64,000 bases of DNA. Source: Caenorhabditis elegans (Eukaryota; Nematoda; Chromadorea; Rhabditida; Rhabditidae). The stretch covers positions 11,098,001 to 11,162,000 of the forward strand of contig NC_003284.9 of assembly GCF_000002985.6 (NCBI RefSeq), given 5' to 3'. The translations under genes and the position numbers were made by a program. A model generated the notes under the pieces. It was not told the DNA's origin. It was given only the letters and a program-made list of their open reading frames with translations, and searched no databases. Within the stretch, counting starts at the first letter, position 1. The number at the start of each line of letters is the position of its first letter. Below are positions 22,921 to 34,900 of the stretch, piece by piece.

Positions 22921-24274
22921 AGCAAAGAATCGATAAATACTCGATGCCTCGGAGGTAAAGTGATGGGCCACTTCCACGTACAAACGATACTCCGTTTTTA
23001 CACATTGCGCCGGGTTTGTCGTAATTTGTACGACGTATCAAAAAATGTTCTGAAGTATATTTCTAGGTGAATTTTGAGGAAATAATACTAATTTAATCAG
23101 TTTATCACGTTCAATAGATTTATTTCAAGATACACTTACAAATATTGTAACATTTTTATAAGAACTTCTGTCACAACTTGCAAAAATGTTTAAATTCTGT
23201 TAAATTTTCGTTTTAAGGATACGTGTTAAGAGGAGCCAACGTACAAACAAAATTGTGCATGTTTTTTCTGCAAATTCATACGTTTTAACGTATTATTTGC
23301 ACTTTTATTCGTGCTAATTTTCGAAATTTGAATGAAGGAAAACTTTTTTAGGTTGATTGTTTTAATCGTCCCAATATAGCTGACAAAAAACGGGCAAGCC
23401 ATAACATTAAAAATATAAAAATAAATTTAGATGCTTTTTCAAATTTTGAATAGTCAAATAATACTTTCGAGTATCATTCAAGACGTTTCGTGATGAAATT
23501 ATCAATCGTGAGCAGAATGAGTCTCTGGAAAAGAAAACGCCTCTAGAAAAGAAAAACGATACTTGTGTAGTTGTTGTACTCCAAAATGTTCGAAATGGAG
23601 GAATTTCCATAATAGTCAACATACGTGTTTTATTGGTATTTTTATTTCACGCTTATGAACGATTTTTTTCTAAGCCTACAATACAGAAAGGATTTACGTT
23701 TTATTTCTGGAAAATATTGAATACTATTTTGGGTACAGTTATCACACAATTACCGAAAAAAAGTTTAATTTTGTATTATCTATCTATCATAATTGCATTT
23801 TACGATTTATTTAAAATAATAATACTATACTGTGATCTTCGAAGGATTCATTTTTATAGTGTACCAGAGGTTATTTTACTAAATTTATTAAAATCCAATA
23901 AAAATCTTGAAAGAAAAAGTGCAGTGAATATATATATATATTATATGCAAATCAAAAGTACAGATTTTGGAGAGGGGAGGCCTTTGGTGTTTTGGATTCA
24001 GTTAACAATTAAAGAGGCGAGTTTAGAAAAAAGAGGTTGTTGTTCAGTGTATAACACGAGCGTTGATTAAATAATCTATGAACAGTGCTTCCCAAACTAC
24101 ATAGATTTGACAAAGGATTATTAGGAAATGTTGAAAACAAAATACAAAGGTAAGTTTAAAACAAAACGTCACGATGAGTGGAGAAAATGGAGATCCGATT
24201 TCAATTTGAGTCAAGGAATTCTAATTGTCATTGAAAAGGGGAGGTTGAGGATTTGAATAAGGCGAAGAGCTCAC
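22921..24274. other. Gap with no confirmed gene
   Basis: The gap lies between the CULT gene start and the orphan exon at 24275-24341. The region just upstream of 22920 should hold the CULT promoter. On the minus strand, acceptor-like sequences near 23528 (TTTTCCAG) and 23540 (TTTTCTAG) open only short frames. A long plus-strand ORF (23633-24070) starts without ATG, is AT-driven and has no splice structure, so I do not call it. Confidence 0.4.
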
Positions 24275-24341
24275 CGGCTAACTTCGGTATAACAACGACA
24301 CAAACTAATAAAAGCTGGAGTATAGTAAAGCCGAAAACCAT
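24275..24341 (-). CDS. Possible first exon coding a signal peptide (gene not completed)
   Basis: Minus-strand ATG at 24341 opens MVFGFTILQLLLVCVVVIPK followed by LA, and meets a good GTGAGC donor after the first base of the next codon. This is a textbook signal peptide followed by a phase-1 donor. Candidate downstream acceptors (23540, 23709) lead only to short tails of 13-22 residues before a stop. Without splicing the frame also closes after 37 residues. It may be the start of a small secreted peptide gene or a chance signal-like ORF in the 3' flank of alr-1. Confidence 0.3.
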
Positions 24342-24596
24342 TTTAATGCCTACATTTCGAGGTAATCGAGAACATTGGCGGTCAGGAGAATATGGGTGTT
24401 TGGACTGTGAAAGGAAACTTGGAAAACATTTCAAAATCTTGAATATTCAAAATATATAGGACGGGAATCACACATATGAAACGTTAGGTGTATTGCAAAT
24501 TTTGTTGAATAACTTTTTGGACCAGGCAATCTATTAAATGCAAATAAAGAGGAGAATTTCTAATTTTTGTAGTGAAATTTTTTTAATTGTGTTTAC

Positions 24597-27558
24597 TCAT
24601 GAACTTTCTTCTTTTGGCTTCACATCGGATATCAGACTATTCATGTCAGCAAAATTCGTAGGACTCGTGGATGTTGCAGCAGCTCCGGAACTTTCAGTTG
24701 GAGTGGGTGATGAGCTTCCCGCTCTACTATTCGATTTCGAGTCTTCAGTTTTTAATGCTACAACATCGGTGACTTCAGCCGTAGCTCCTGCTGGGACTGA
24801 TCCCAGAAGCTGAGTGCGGAAAGCATCCATAGCTCTGCTGAATTGTTGAACATAAAGCAACTGCTGCGTAACAGGAGTAATTCCACCGAACAACATATTT
24901 AATGCATCTGCGTTTTGGAACGTAGGTGTCACAGAAGTTGGCAAGATTGGAGAAGATGTGGTCACTGGTACAGACGGGGACTGAGACCGACGATCAGATG
25001 TTGCAATCCGTACTTGTTCATCTGAAATTTTATAGTTGCAGTAACTTGCGCTAGGCATGAAGAACTATCAATTTGGTATATAACAGTAAAAAACTTACTT
25101 AAAAGATGAGCCGCGGCTTGCTGATTGATAGCTGCAAAAATAGCTTCTTGGCTGAGCATCATCTGGTACGGATTATCTCCATTTGAATTTGGAATACTCA
25201 TTGGAGCTTGATAAGGGTGATGAGTACTGCTGCGTTCTTGTTTGCGATACTTGGCTCGTCTGTTTTGAAACCAAACCTGAAAAACATAACGATGAAGATG
25301 ACGCTGGGAAACGATTCACTACGCAAGAATATTTAAATTGTAAGCTTGTTTTTCTTACTACTTAATTCTTGAAACAAATATTCTAAAAGATGATGCATCG
25401 GAATTTGCTTTGTTTAACTTTCTTACATGCGAATGGTCGTCTTACTGTTTAACTGTGATATACAAGTCCCAATGATAATTTTTTTATTGATTGATTAAAT
25501 AATGTTTCAAAAGTCACAAAACAATTTTTATATTGGTTAGATTTAATCTAACATGTATCTTACCTAACAATAGATACCACTTATCGCATTAGATCGACAT
25601 TAATTTTATTATAACTGTAATATGAACCGAGCAGATGAGCTATTAACGCCAATGTGTTGGTCCCCCCTCGTTACCTTATTTAAAAGCAAGGTGACGATGA
25701 TCTATTAGAAAAAAGAGATTAGCAAGCAATCGCGTGAAGCAATTTAGATAACATCGCGTGCTTAACTAATTTTTTCATTCGCTGGGTATAAGTACTCATT
25801 CGTGATATATTCAATCTACACAATCTCGTCGCGTCATTCCAACACCACCACATGATGGGACCAATACTGCCTTTTCAATGTGCCCCACTATTGGCGCATT
25901 TATAATTCGTTATGCATTATCAAATGAATTTGGGCGAAGAGATCTCGAGATGAAATCCTACTGTAACTTACTTGAACTCGGGCCTCTGTGAGCTGGACTC
26001 GTGTTGCCAATTCTTCCCTGCAAAAGATTTTCGGTGTAATTAAGCACTTGAAAGCGGTTTTAAAAGGAAGGGGGAATCTAGTAAGAGGGGTTCTTGAATG
26101 GTAGCACCACGCCGGAGCAATTGTCATTGCTCAATTAGATCTGAATTGAGACCGGACCTTGGTACTTCTTTCGGCACTGCGTCAATTGATCACGCATTGT
26201 TTTTGGGTAAACGCATGGCTTAAGAGGCAAAAGTCAGTAATTAATCCGTGCAATATCTAATTGATGAACGGAACAGGTGGTCACGCTCTTCCTACACAAG
26301 ACACCTACCCACGTCTTAATTCCTGTTAATTCTTGTTAGTAAGATAGGATCACGATAAGATCATCACAGGTGAGAATGTCTAGGATTCGCTAATTTTTCT
26401 ATGAAAATCAGATTTTTTCCAAAGATCTAGCTCCAACAGTATATACTTTGCAACCTTCAGAGTTTGAAAAATTAATAAATTAAGCATTTGGTTGCCTGCT
26501 CAAAGTTGAATAGCAAAATAATACTTTCCAACTTTTACCAAAACAACAGATTACATTTCTACTCGCTACATTGTTTGTTTAATTAATCTAATTTTATAAA
26601 AATCTAGTCCCTTGGTTCTAGAAATTATGCGACCCTCGTAAAACTAAATGGCCCTCTCTAATATTGAGCAAATGAGTTTGTGCTTCTTCAATTAAAGCGT
26701 CTGTGCGCAAACACACGCAACGCGACACTTGATATTGTGCATTTTGCATGATTGCTTCATTATGAGTTTCGCCTTTTTCCTGTCCTCCCCACCTCTTCAC
26801 CACTTCATTTTTCATTTTCATTTCAAATTGGATTTGTAAAAGAAATGTTAAATGTAGAAGGTAAAAAAGGTGAAATATGCTGAACTTGACCTCGATCATT
26901 ATAATGTTTGAAATTGATAATTAGTGCCATATGGTGTAAGAACGCAACACAACTGTTTCCAAATTCAGGGAGAAGGGAAGGAAAGTGAAATTTTCATATT
27001 TAATTAGTAACTCATTCTTACCGAGTGAACACATCTGGATAGTGAGTCCTGGCAAACACCTTCTCAAGCTCGTCCAACTGAAATGCACTGAATGTTGTAC
27101 GGTATCTTCTTTGTTTCCTCTTTCCATTATCATCCGGACTGTTTGTGCCATCTGAAGGGGATCCGTTTTCTCTATTGTCAAGTACTGAGGCAGCTTCTAA
27201 AATATTATCTGAAAACTTACGAATATATTTTATTAAATTAAATTAAAAAATAATATCTTACCTCCAGTGGGCGTTTTCTTTCCATCGTCTTCTTTCAGCT
27301 CATGCTGATTATTAGTCAGCGCCGCAATAGAAAAAGCTGGTGGAAATGATGGGAACTGTAACGCTGGATTTGCAAACAATTGTGCCTAAAAACGACGTGT
27401 TAAAATTTAAAAATATTTAACAACGCTACCTGTAACTGTTCCATAAGACTTTTTGAATACTGATTCAAATCAGCTCCATTGGGCCTGTGAAGTGGCGGGC
27501 AGTTCATGTCTAGATCTTTCTCGTCTTTGGAAGAGTCTTCTTTCTTCAACTCGGGCAT
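24597..27558 (-). CDS. alr-1: alr-1: aristaless/ARX-type paired-like homeodomain transcription factor
   Basis: Exons on the minus strand: 27618-27430 (ATG taken at 27558), 27385-27262, 27208-27022, 26017-25972, 25276-25099 and 25021-24597 (TGA). From [10 protein letters not shown] this gives 362 aa, the length I recall for ALR-1. The homeodomain spans about residues 117-176 ([12 protein letters not shown]...[13 protein letters not shown]). It has Gln at position 50 and an aristaless-like N-terminal arm, so it should bind TAAT-type palindromes in the nucleus. Introns split the homeodomain before helix 2 and within helix 3. Flanking parts are acidic and Ser/Thr/Pro-rich, with no clear OAR tail. 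In C. elegans alr-1 acts in sensory, touch and motor neuron differentiation and is the fly aristaless/vertebrate ARX relative. Neighbouring grd-1 supports the call. The frame continues upstream of ATG 27558 to the exon's acceptor, so a longer N terminus is possible. Confidence 0.95.
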
Positions 27559-27618
27559 ACACAATGTGAATCCAAGTTGAAACGATTTACCAAAGTTGAA
27601 AGAAGGAAGCGAAAACAG

Positions 27619-30600
27619 CTGGAAAAAATGTATAGCTTTATGTTGAAAATAACAATGAGAAATGATCAAACGAATAAAACGAAACGAATAAAAAAGACAA
27701 ATCAACATGAAGATAATGCTAGAGAATAATATGATGTGTAGAAGTAAAGTCAGCTAATTGAATCATGGACTTATTTGCATTCAGAAAAATTAATATTTTT
27801 ACTATGATGAGTAAATGAATTCAATTTTACAAGAAGAAGCTTGGAACTCATCAAAGTAGACAGAAAGCTTAGTTCAAATAAAAGTCCACGCCCAAAATCG
27901 CCTGATGATTGAGCCCGGTATTTTGATATTTCCTTGTAAAAATACATGATGTTAGGAAAAAAGGGAAGAGCCAAAAAGTGATGCGTTTATCTGGTTTATT
28001 TCGAGATGATCTACCTGACAAATATAGAATTTTAAGAAGATAATTTGATTGTGGGCGAAAGGATTTGGCAACATGGCTTGCCGAATTAACAAAATGTGAG
28101 TGTTATTTTGAATGGTGAGGCATTCTAATTCTTCATTTACGCACAACGCACAAATTCCAAAATTTTTGAATCTTAAGTGCTAGTTTATCCCAATATCCTC
28201 TGTCTCTTTTTATGTCCTCAATCCTTAAACAAATGATGAGTAGGATTTTATATATATGCCAAAAAATCACTGTCTAAAATTAGATATTCCTAGATTTTAC
28301 AGATCACGATGATGGGATACTAAAAAGTCGAAATCAAATCAGATAAGCGGATTTCGAAAACACATCTCTACGACAGTTGGAATAAATAAAAAAGAAAAAC
28401 AGTTCAGATTGATATTAATGGAATTTAGAGGTTTTGATTGTCTAATTTGATAAGATCTACTCAACTTTCATGTTTACCGCCAATACAGAAAAAAAGTGAA
28501 CTTCTTATCAAATCTTGTCAGTGAAAAGATCACAAAACGGAAACCATGCTATGACAATGAATTAGACTAATTCGATTTTCCCTTTGCCTGGAAAATAAGA
28601 AAATCTACCGAGAACCGAATGGCGATCAACATATTCAATTAGTTAATGTGTTAAAAGATGGCGACTTTTGCCAACCACCGAAAATGACGGGGGGGGGGGG
28701 GGGGGGCAAGCGGGCTTAAAAGGGGAGGGGGTACACATTATTTTTCCTTGTTTTCCTGCCCTTTCACCTTTGTCTTTCAATTTCTCTCTCTCTCTCACTC
28801 CAAGGGGTCGCTTTTCCTGTTAGGATCAAATTACCATTTGCCACATTTTCATTAACTAATGAAATTATGAGAATGTGGGCTCCGTACTGCTCCCGGCAAA
28901 AGGTGTGATGTGCAAACGGCAAATATACCGTTTTACAAAAAAATAAATTTCTCTTGAAAAGTCTAGAAAAAGCAAGTTGGAATTTTTGAAAAACTAAAAG
29001 TAAACATTAATTATCATTTCGAAAAGCAGACCAAAGTTATTATTAAAACTTGAAACATTAAAATTATAATTCAGTACAAAGAGAAATTAAAACATGAATT
29101 GAGAAATCTGTCACAGTGGACACCCAGGAGGTAAGCAAGCAGGGAAAGCTTAATAGGATTTCTAAATAGGTTCATTAATGGATGAGGTATCTTGAGGCGG
29201 GCGGTGCATATATTACGAGATGTGTAATGATATAATTATTGTGTTGGAATATCTGAATTTTCTGTTTTCGATGTGCCTCGTCTTGCCTTTTTCCTCCTCC
29301 ATCCGGAGTGTATTTGCACGATACCTGAGAATGATGTAAACGCAGAAGCTAGCCTCTAATTCAATTAGGCTTGGAAAATTAAGCTCAAAGCAAACTGATT
29401 CGAATAATTCTAGTAACTCGGATTAGAAGGAAAATAAGGAAAACGACTTTTTCGGAAATAGTTTAATTCACCGGAAATGAAACAAGTCACGGAGTTCCGA
29501 AACGCACACGTTTTTGCATATCTTGGAGATCAGTGAGGAAACAAAAATTAAACACCGAATTTTAATACAATTATCAAAAATGAATGTAACAAATAGAGGC
29601 AATTGGTTTGGTAAGTGTCAACCCGGGAGAGCAACACTCCACTCTTTTCCGGCTCCGCCCACCAAGTGTCTTGAGCACACCACCGTAGTTTTGGACAGAG
29701 CAAGATCTGCTGTTGTAGTTTGGGTCATTGGATACCTAGAAAACACTTTCAGCAATGTCATTACGATTACATGGTCATTAGAGTGCTCATAACTGCAGCA
29801 CTCTAAATAAGAACTGTTTGTTTTTTGCTTCCGGTTTGGCTAGGACACGGTCATGCAATAAAACAAAAAGAATGAAAGTAACTGAGCAAATTGGAAAGGG
29901 AAAGGTTCTAAAAATGAATATGCAAATGTTGCAGTATGTCTTGTGTCTAGAAGTGCAACGGAGAAACAGTTTCATCAAATATTAAACAGAGTTGAAAATT
30001 GAAGGCGGAGAGGAAATTGCTACCCGATTATAATTGTGCCTGCCTTTTGTGTCAGGCCTTCAATTAGTCGGGTTATGGTGGTCCTTTTCAACCAGTCAAG
30101 CAGGATTATAATGTCTTAAGCCATTAATTGCACAACACCAAGTACTCAAAATTGTTTCAAAATATAAACGTTTAAAAAAACAGAACCGGATGTAATCGAT
30201 AGTAGTGAGTGTTGTCAAGAGCGGAGTTGAACAGACATACGCACTGCAGAGGTTTACGACGGACCCACGCAACAATGTTGCAATGAGACCGGAAGTATCA
30301 ATGAGCCGGTGTCGATTGACCGAAATCTCATGCTGTGCAGGTAACGGTTTATCCAATTGAGAGTAAAGATATAAACACGAGGGCATGCTACAACTGGCAA
30401 AAAACCAGCGGGGTTTATGGCAATTCTATACATTTTCGCATCTGCAAGCATCAAATTTTAACCCTATATAGGTCATACACAAATAAATAAATTTTATATC
30501 GAACACTTTTCTAAATCAAATACTTTTAGAAATTGCCAAATATTTTTCAAAGTTATACAACTTGAGAACATTGTTTTTATGCCTAAAAAATTTTACTACT

Positions 30601-31911
30601 GTTCAACCTTGTATTAAATGATATTAGTAGGTTAATCAAATTTCCGGTATGGATGATCTAAGTGCACTTACCATTGTTTTATTGTGCCACGTCATATAAT
30701 TTTATGACTGTATCGATTGCACAATTGGGAGACATGAGGTTCGAAGACGGAAGTTGCAGTTATGGGAAAAGGTTGGGTTTGGTAAAGAATAAGGAAAGAT
30801 AAGTAGATTAATTAACGATTGAAGGTTTTATGATTAATAGATTTATAGCATTTTTACCATTATTCTGAGTATGTTTTATGTTTTAAAGAACTATTTATAT
30901 GCTGACATTATTTTCATAAGTGTTATGAAATGTGCAGAAATTGAATTTATACGCCCCCCCCCCCATCATGTCTTCATTCTTAAATGAAACTAATTATGGA
31001 AAGAGTATTGTCATTTTCTAAGAAATTTGCAGCCCTAAATGCCTAGGAAATTGAAGAATATTAAAAATGAATCGATTTTCAATATATATATATTTCGAAT
31101 CGAAAATTCTAGTCTTGAAGTTCAAATTTTCCCACCATATATGTGGGCATCAAGAACATTTGATTTGCATAACAAATCGTTTGAGAATGTTGAGAGAAAG
31201 ACAATGTGAGTTACTCTCCGTTTTCACAGTTCACATTTCATTTGCTATGCATTACAAATCATCATCATCGCTAAATTGCGCGCATCTTCTTGCTCTTGAC
31301 TCCAAAATTCCATTGAGCCCTGTCTATCAAATTCCACAAAACGCATACATATTTGTGTGATCTTCTAGGGAAGACAGACTTTGATGCAATTCACCAAATT
31401 ATGTTTTCAAGGGTTCAAAAGTACAGAAAACTATGTTCAGGGATCAAGTAGATTTAGATGGGTATAGATTAAAATTATCAGTATTTGGAAACAATTGTTT
31501 ATCAAAAATCATTGTTGCTTTTTTGCGCTGTCTTTGGAGTAAAAGTAGATTGAACCAAAAAGGTCATAAAAGTGTGATTTAAAATTAATAAATACAAAAT
31601 AGTACTTGAAATCCCTTCACAAAAATTGTGGAATGGAAATTATAAGAGAGAAAACTAAAAATATTTTTGGATTCCTTTCACTTAAGCGGATGCAGATGCC
31701 AATGCTCAAGGTGCGAATACATTTAACACCTGTAACAAGGCACGGGTACTCAGTTTCCCTATTGACCAAATGCGGACTGAAAAAGGCTTGCACATGGGAA
31801 AGGAAAAGACAATAGGTGTGATGTGGGGGGAGGGACCACCAGCGACGGAAGTATTAATTGAATTATGAGAATGAACTCAAAAACGAAGAAATGGAAAGGC
31901 CCTAAGATTAC
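27619..31911. other. Upstream or first-intron region of alr-1
   Basis: About 4.3 kb lie between the acceptor of the alr-1 exon at 27618 and the candidate upstream exon at 31912-31977. It is AT-rich with several GC-richer islands (about 28550-28920, 29590-29790, 30010-30400) that could be enhancers. It contains an 18-G homopolymer at 28689-28706 and an 11-C run at 30954-30964. A 96-codon minus-strand ORF (30386-30096) sits in one island but has no domain and no clear splice partners. Confidence 0.45.
28689..28706 (+). repeat. Poly-G homopolymer (18 G)
   Basis: An uninterrupted run of 18 G lies in the alr-1 5' intron/upstream region. Long G tracts can form G-quadruplexes. In C. elegans such tracts are the known deletion-prone sites in mutants of the FANCJ-like helicase dog-1. 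The run is followed by more G-rich sequence (CAAGCGGGC...GGGGAGGGGG). Confidence 0.95.
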
Positions 31912-31977
31912 CTTTACACCGTTCACAAGATAAGCATCAAGGGTGGCGCCATCATTTTGCGTACTGTCATCGATCAT
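31912..31977 (-). CDS. alr-1: Candidate alternative N-terminal exon of alr-1
   Basis: Minus-strand ATG at 31977 opens MIDDSTQNDGATLDAYLVNG plus VK, then a GTAATC donor. It ends in phase 0, and the alr-1 exon starting at 27618 is open in phase 0 from its acceptor (LFSLPSFNFGKSF) to the internal ATG. Joining the two gives a 404-aa isoform with 42 extra residues. The open frame upstream of the internal ATG is the main argument. The 4.3-kb intron and lack of transcript evidence are the main doubts. Confidence 0.5.
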
Positions 31978-34900
31978 CCAATTAAGTCGGAAATGAGAAT
32001 GAATATGGAAAACCAACAAAAAAAGAACCGATAAAGAGAAATTTGAATGGAATGAGAAAAATGAGGAGGTAAAGGTTTTAATTTTGGGTTTTTGGATTTT
32101 GAATTCAAAAAGTATTCATAGAGACGAGAAAAAATTAAAATACAAATGACGATGATGCCGCTATAAAATTAAGGGATTAAGGGTAAAGAAAGTTAAACTG
32201 CGGCTTCGGAGGCCCTATGTCCTCGATTCTGTTACGGTCAATTCGTTGCCTATTGTGCATAGCAATCCGATTGAGGATAATTAGAAGAAGAGGTGGGGAC
32301 GCTCTTAATTGGTTTCAGCGATGAGGTACACCGATACACGCTTATCTCATGGACCAGATCAGTTGTTTCACAGGCAGGTGTGAGAACTTGATCCTTCTAG
32401 CCATACGAAGCCTTCTGCCGGTGGGACGATGTCAACGTTTTATCTCAGGAATTGGTGCCGTCTCGTGTTACGCGGCAATTTGATGGAAAGGCGACAAATG
32501 GCAACACTTTAGAGAATGGCATGGGCTCTACTATAGAAATGCATAATAATGGTTTATTTGATAGTGTGGTTGTAAGCCCTGAATGTAGATAGAGCAACAA
32601 CTCCACTTGGCACACATTTATATTGCATTTGATGACTTGTTTAGCCATTTATGAATGTATTTTTCCTGTATTAAACAACTGACTCTTTGTTAAGAAAAAT
32701 TACTTACGGTTTGAAAAAAAAAGAGTTCAACGTTTTTGCGACAATTTAGATCCCATTTTAGGCAGATTTTAGACAAAGAGAGGCCTCTTCCCAACAAATT
32801 AATAAAACATGGCATTGTGGGGTGCCAATTCAAAATTCAATGCGATTGGCGATGTAATTTAAATATTATTCGTTTTTGTTCCGAAACCGTAGCAACGTCA
32901 ATCGCCGCGATTTTTTAGATTTTTTGGCAGCGACAATGTTATCCGGAAAGTTTGGGGAAGTGAGGAGCATGTTCGATTTCTAATTTTCTGCGCCATTTAA
33001 TTTTATTGACAAAAGTGTGGCCTCTACGTAATTTGAGGAGAAAACGGAGAATTTATGAGAACAAGATGAAAAACTGTTTTGTGGATTATTCTAAATTGAA
33101 CACATTGTAAAAACTTGTGTACCCTTTTTCCATATATTTGAAAATCAAATTTTTGTATGGAATGAAAAATAGTTTTAAGAGTAAAACTTGAAGGTTATTA
33201 TAATAACATATTTAAAATAATTATTAGCATTTCAACTATCTAATATCGCCAATTACTCTATTTCTAATGCTATTCTTTTGTAGGTTTGGGTGTCACCTAC
33301 CAAAAACTACAAAACTATGAAGCAGAGAATTGTAGGCAGCAACTTCTATCAGCTAGCAGAGAGGAGGAAACAAAAATAAAACAATGATATTCGACATACC
33401 TAATATTTTAGAAACAAAGCAGAACAATTTTCTCAACTGAAAAGAGCAAATAAAAATCATTCGAAAAGTTCTCCCGTCATTCGAAATTTTGTAGGAGGAG
33501 ATCGATCCAATTATGCTTGCGAAAATGTACTGGCAAAGTGACTATGGGATTGTAAAACGTGAGAGATTGATTGTTTGAAGCTACAATACCTCTTCCGTGA
33601 CGTCTTTGAGTATGAGGGTATGTGGTGTATGACTATGACTCGACATAAGGTGTGGTTTTTGATATCAGACTTTTCGAGAAACCGACTATGAACTCTGAAA
33701 TTTATGTATTTTTGAAAGGACCAACATAAAAACAGAGAAAAACGAAATTGTGAGCAGGAAGAACTTAAAGACAGACACGTTTGGAAAAAGGAAAATCGCC
33801 AATTTTCCACTCTCCACTAGTAATTCAATTCATTATGGAGCCTTCATCTACCGCATCTCAACACGTCGCTAAAAGGTGCACATTTCCTTCATTGTTCTCA
33901 ATTGTTCAGTGTTCTAGCTGGGTGGCAAAAAGCGAAAAAAAAATTTAAAAGTGAGAGCTGAAGAATTTTAAGAATACTGATTCATTTCCGCTATTAACTA
34001 AGCTGATTACCGTCTATTAGCGTTTTATAAGTGAAATGGAAAGAAGAATAAATATTTAACAATAATAGCATTGAAATACTGGTAAACAGTTGAAATGTAT
34101 GTACTGTCATAGAATCTTACTCAAACTTAATGTACATAATATATTATTTTAAATTTGACGTTTTTAAAACTGCATTGAGTTAGTCATACAGAATACAATG
34201 AAAATGTCATTTTTTCAATGTGCCATTTCACGATTATTTCACAATGTCACATTGTCACTTCTTCTTTAATTCTACTGCTCCACGCCACGACAAAGGTGTG
34301 AAAACTCAAACACCTAAATGCTGTGTTAATTAGGCTTATTACAGATTAGGCACATTTGCAGTGACAGGAGACTCAATCACTCTCTGATGAAATTGAACAG
34401 ATTATTTGATAAGATTTAAACTGTTATAGAATGTAACTGTGTTTGACTCTATCTTATTTACATTTATACCACCACCTAATACTTATGACACTAACGTGTG
34501 TGTGTTGAAAAGTGTGAGGTGTGCAGTCAGTTTTGATTTGATTACACAAGTGGGAGGTGAAAAGAGGATTACTGTATCCGAATGATAAGAAATTCTTGAG
34601 ATGAATAGGTTGGGAGGAGCAGACCTCTAGCTGAAAGTAATGAGGGAACAGGAGAGAAAGAATAAAACTAAGTTTTTTTTTCGGTATATGGAAGCTATAA
34701 ACCGTTGGAAAAGGGATGGATGGGGGAGGAAAGAGAAGGTGTCGAGAATAGGCTCACATTTATTGGAAAAATAAGGGAGAAAAAGTGGACCTCTCCATCT
34801 CGCCTCAAATAAGATTACGTATTTACAATCTCAAGATATATAATGGCCGCAATTGAGGAAATAAATCATTTGAGGTGGTCTATTAGGCGCATTTTCGACA

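Noticed and set aside
23633-24070. 145-codon plus-strand ORF
   Set aside because: It starts at TTG, is AT-driven (Ile/Tyr/Phe/Leu), has no acceptor or donor context and no domain.
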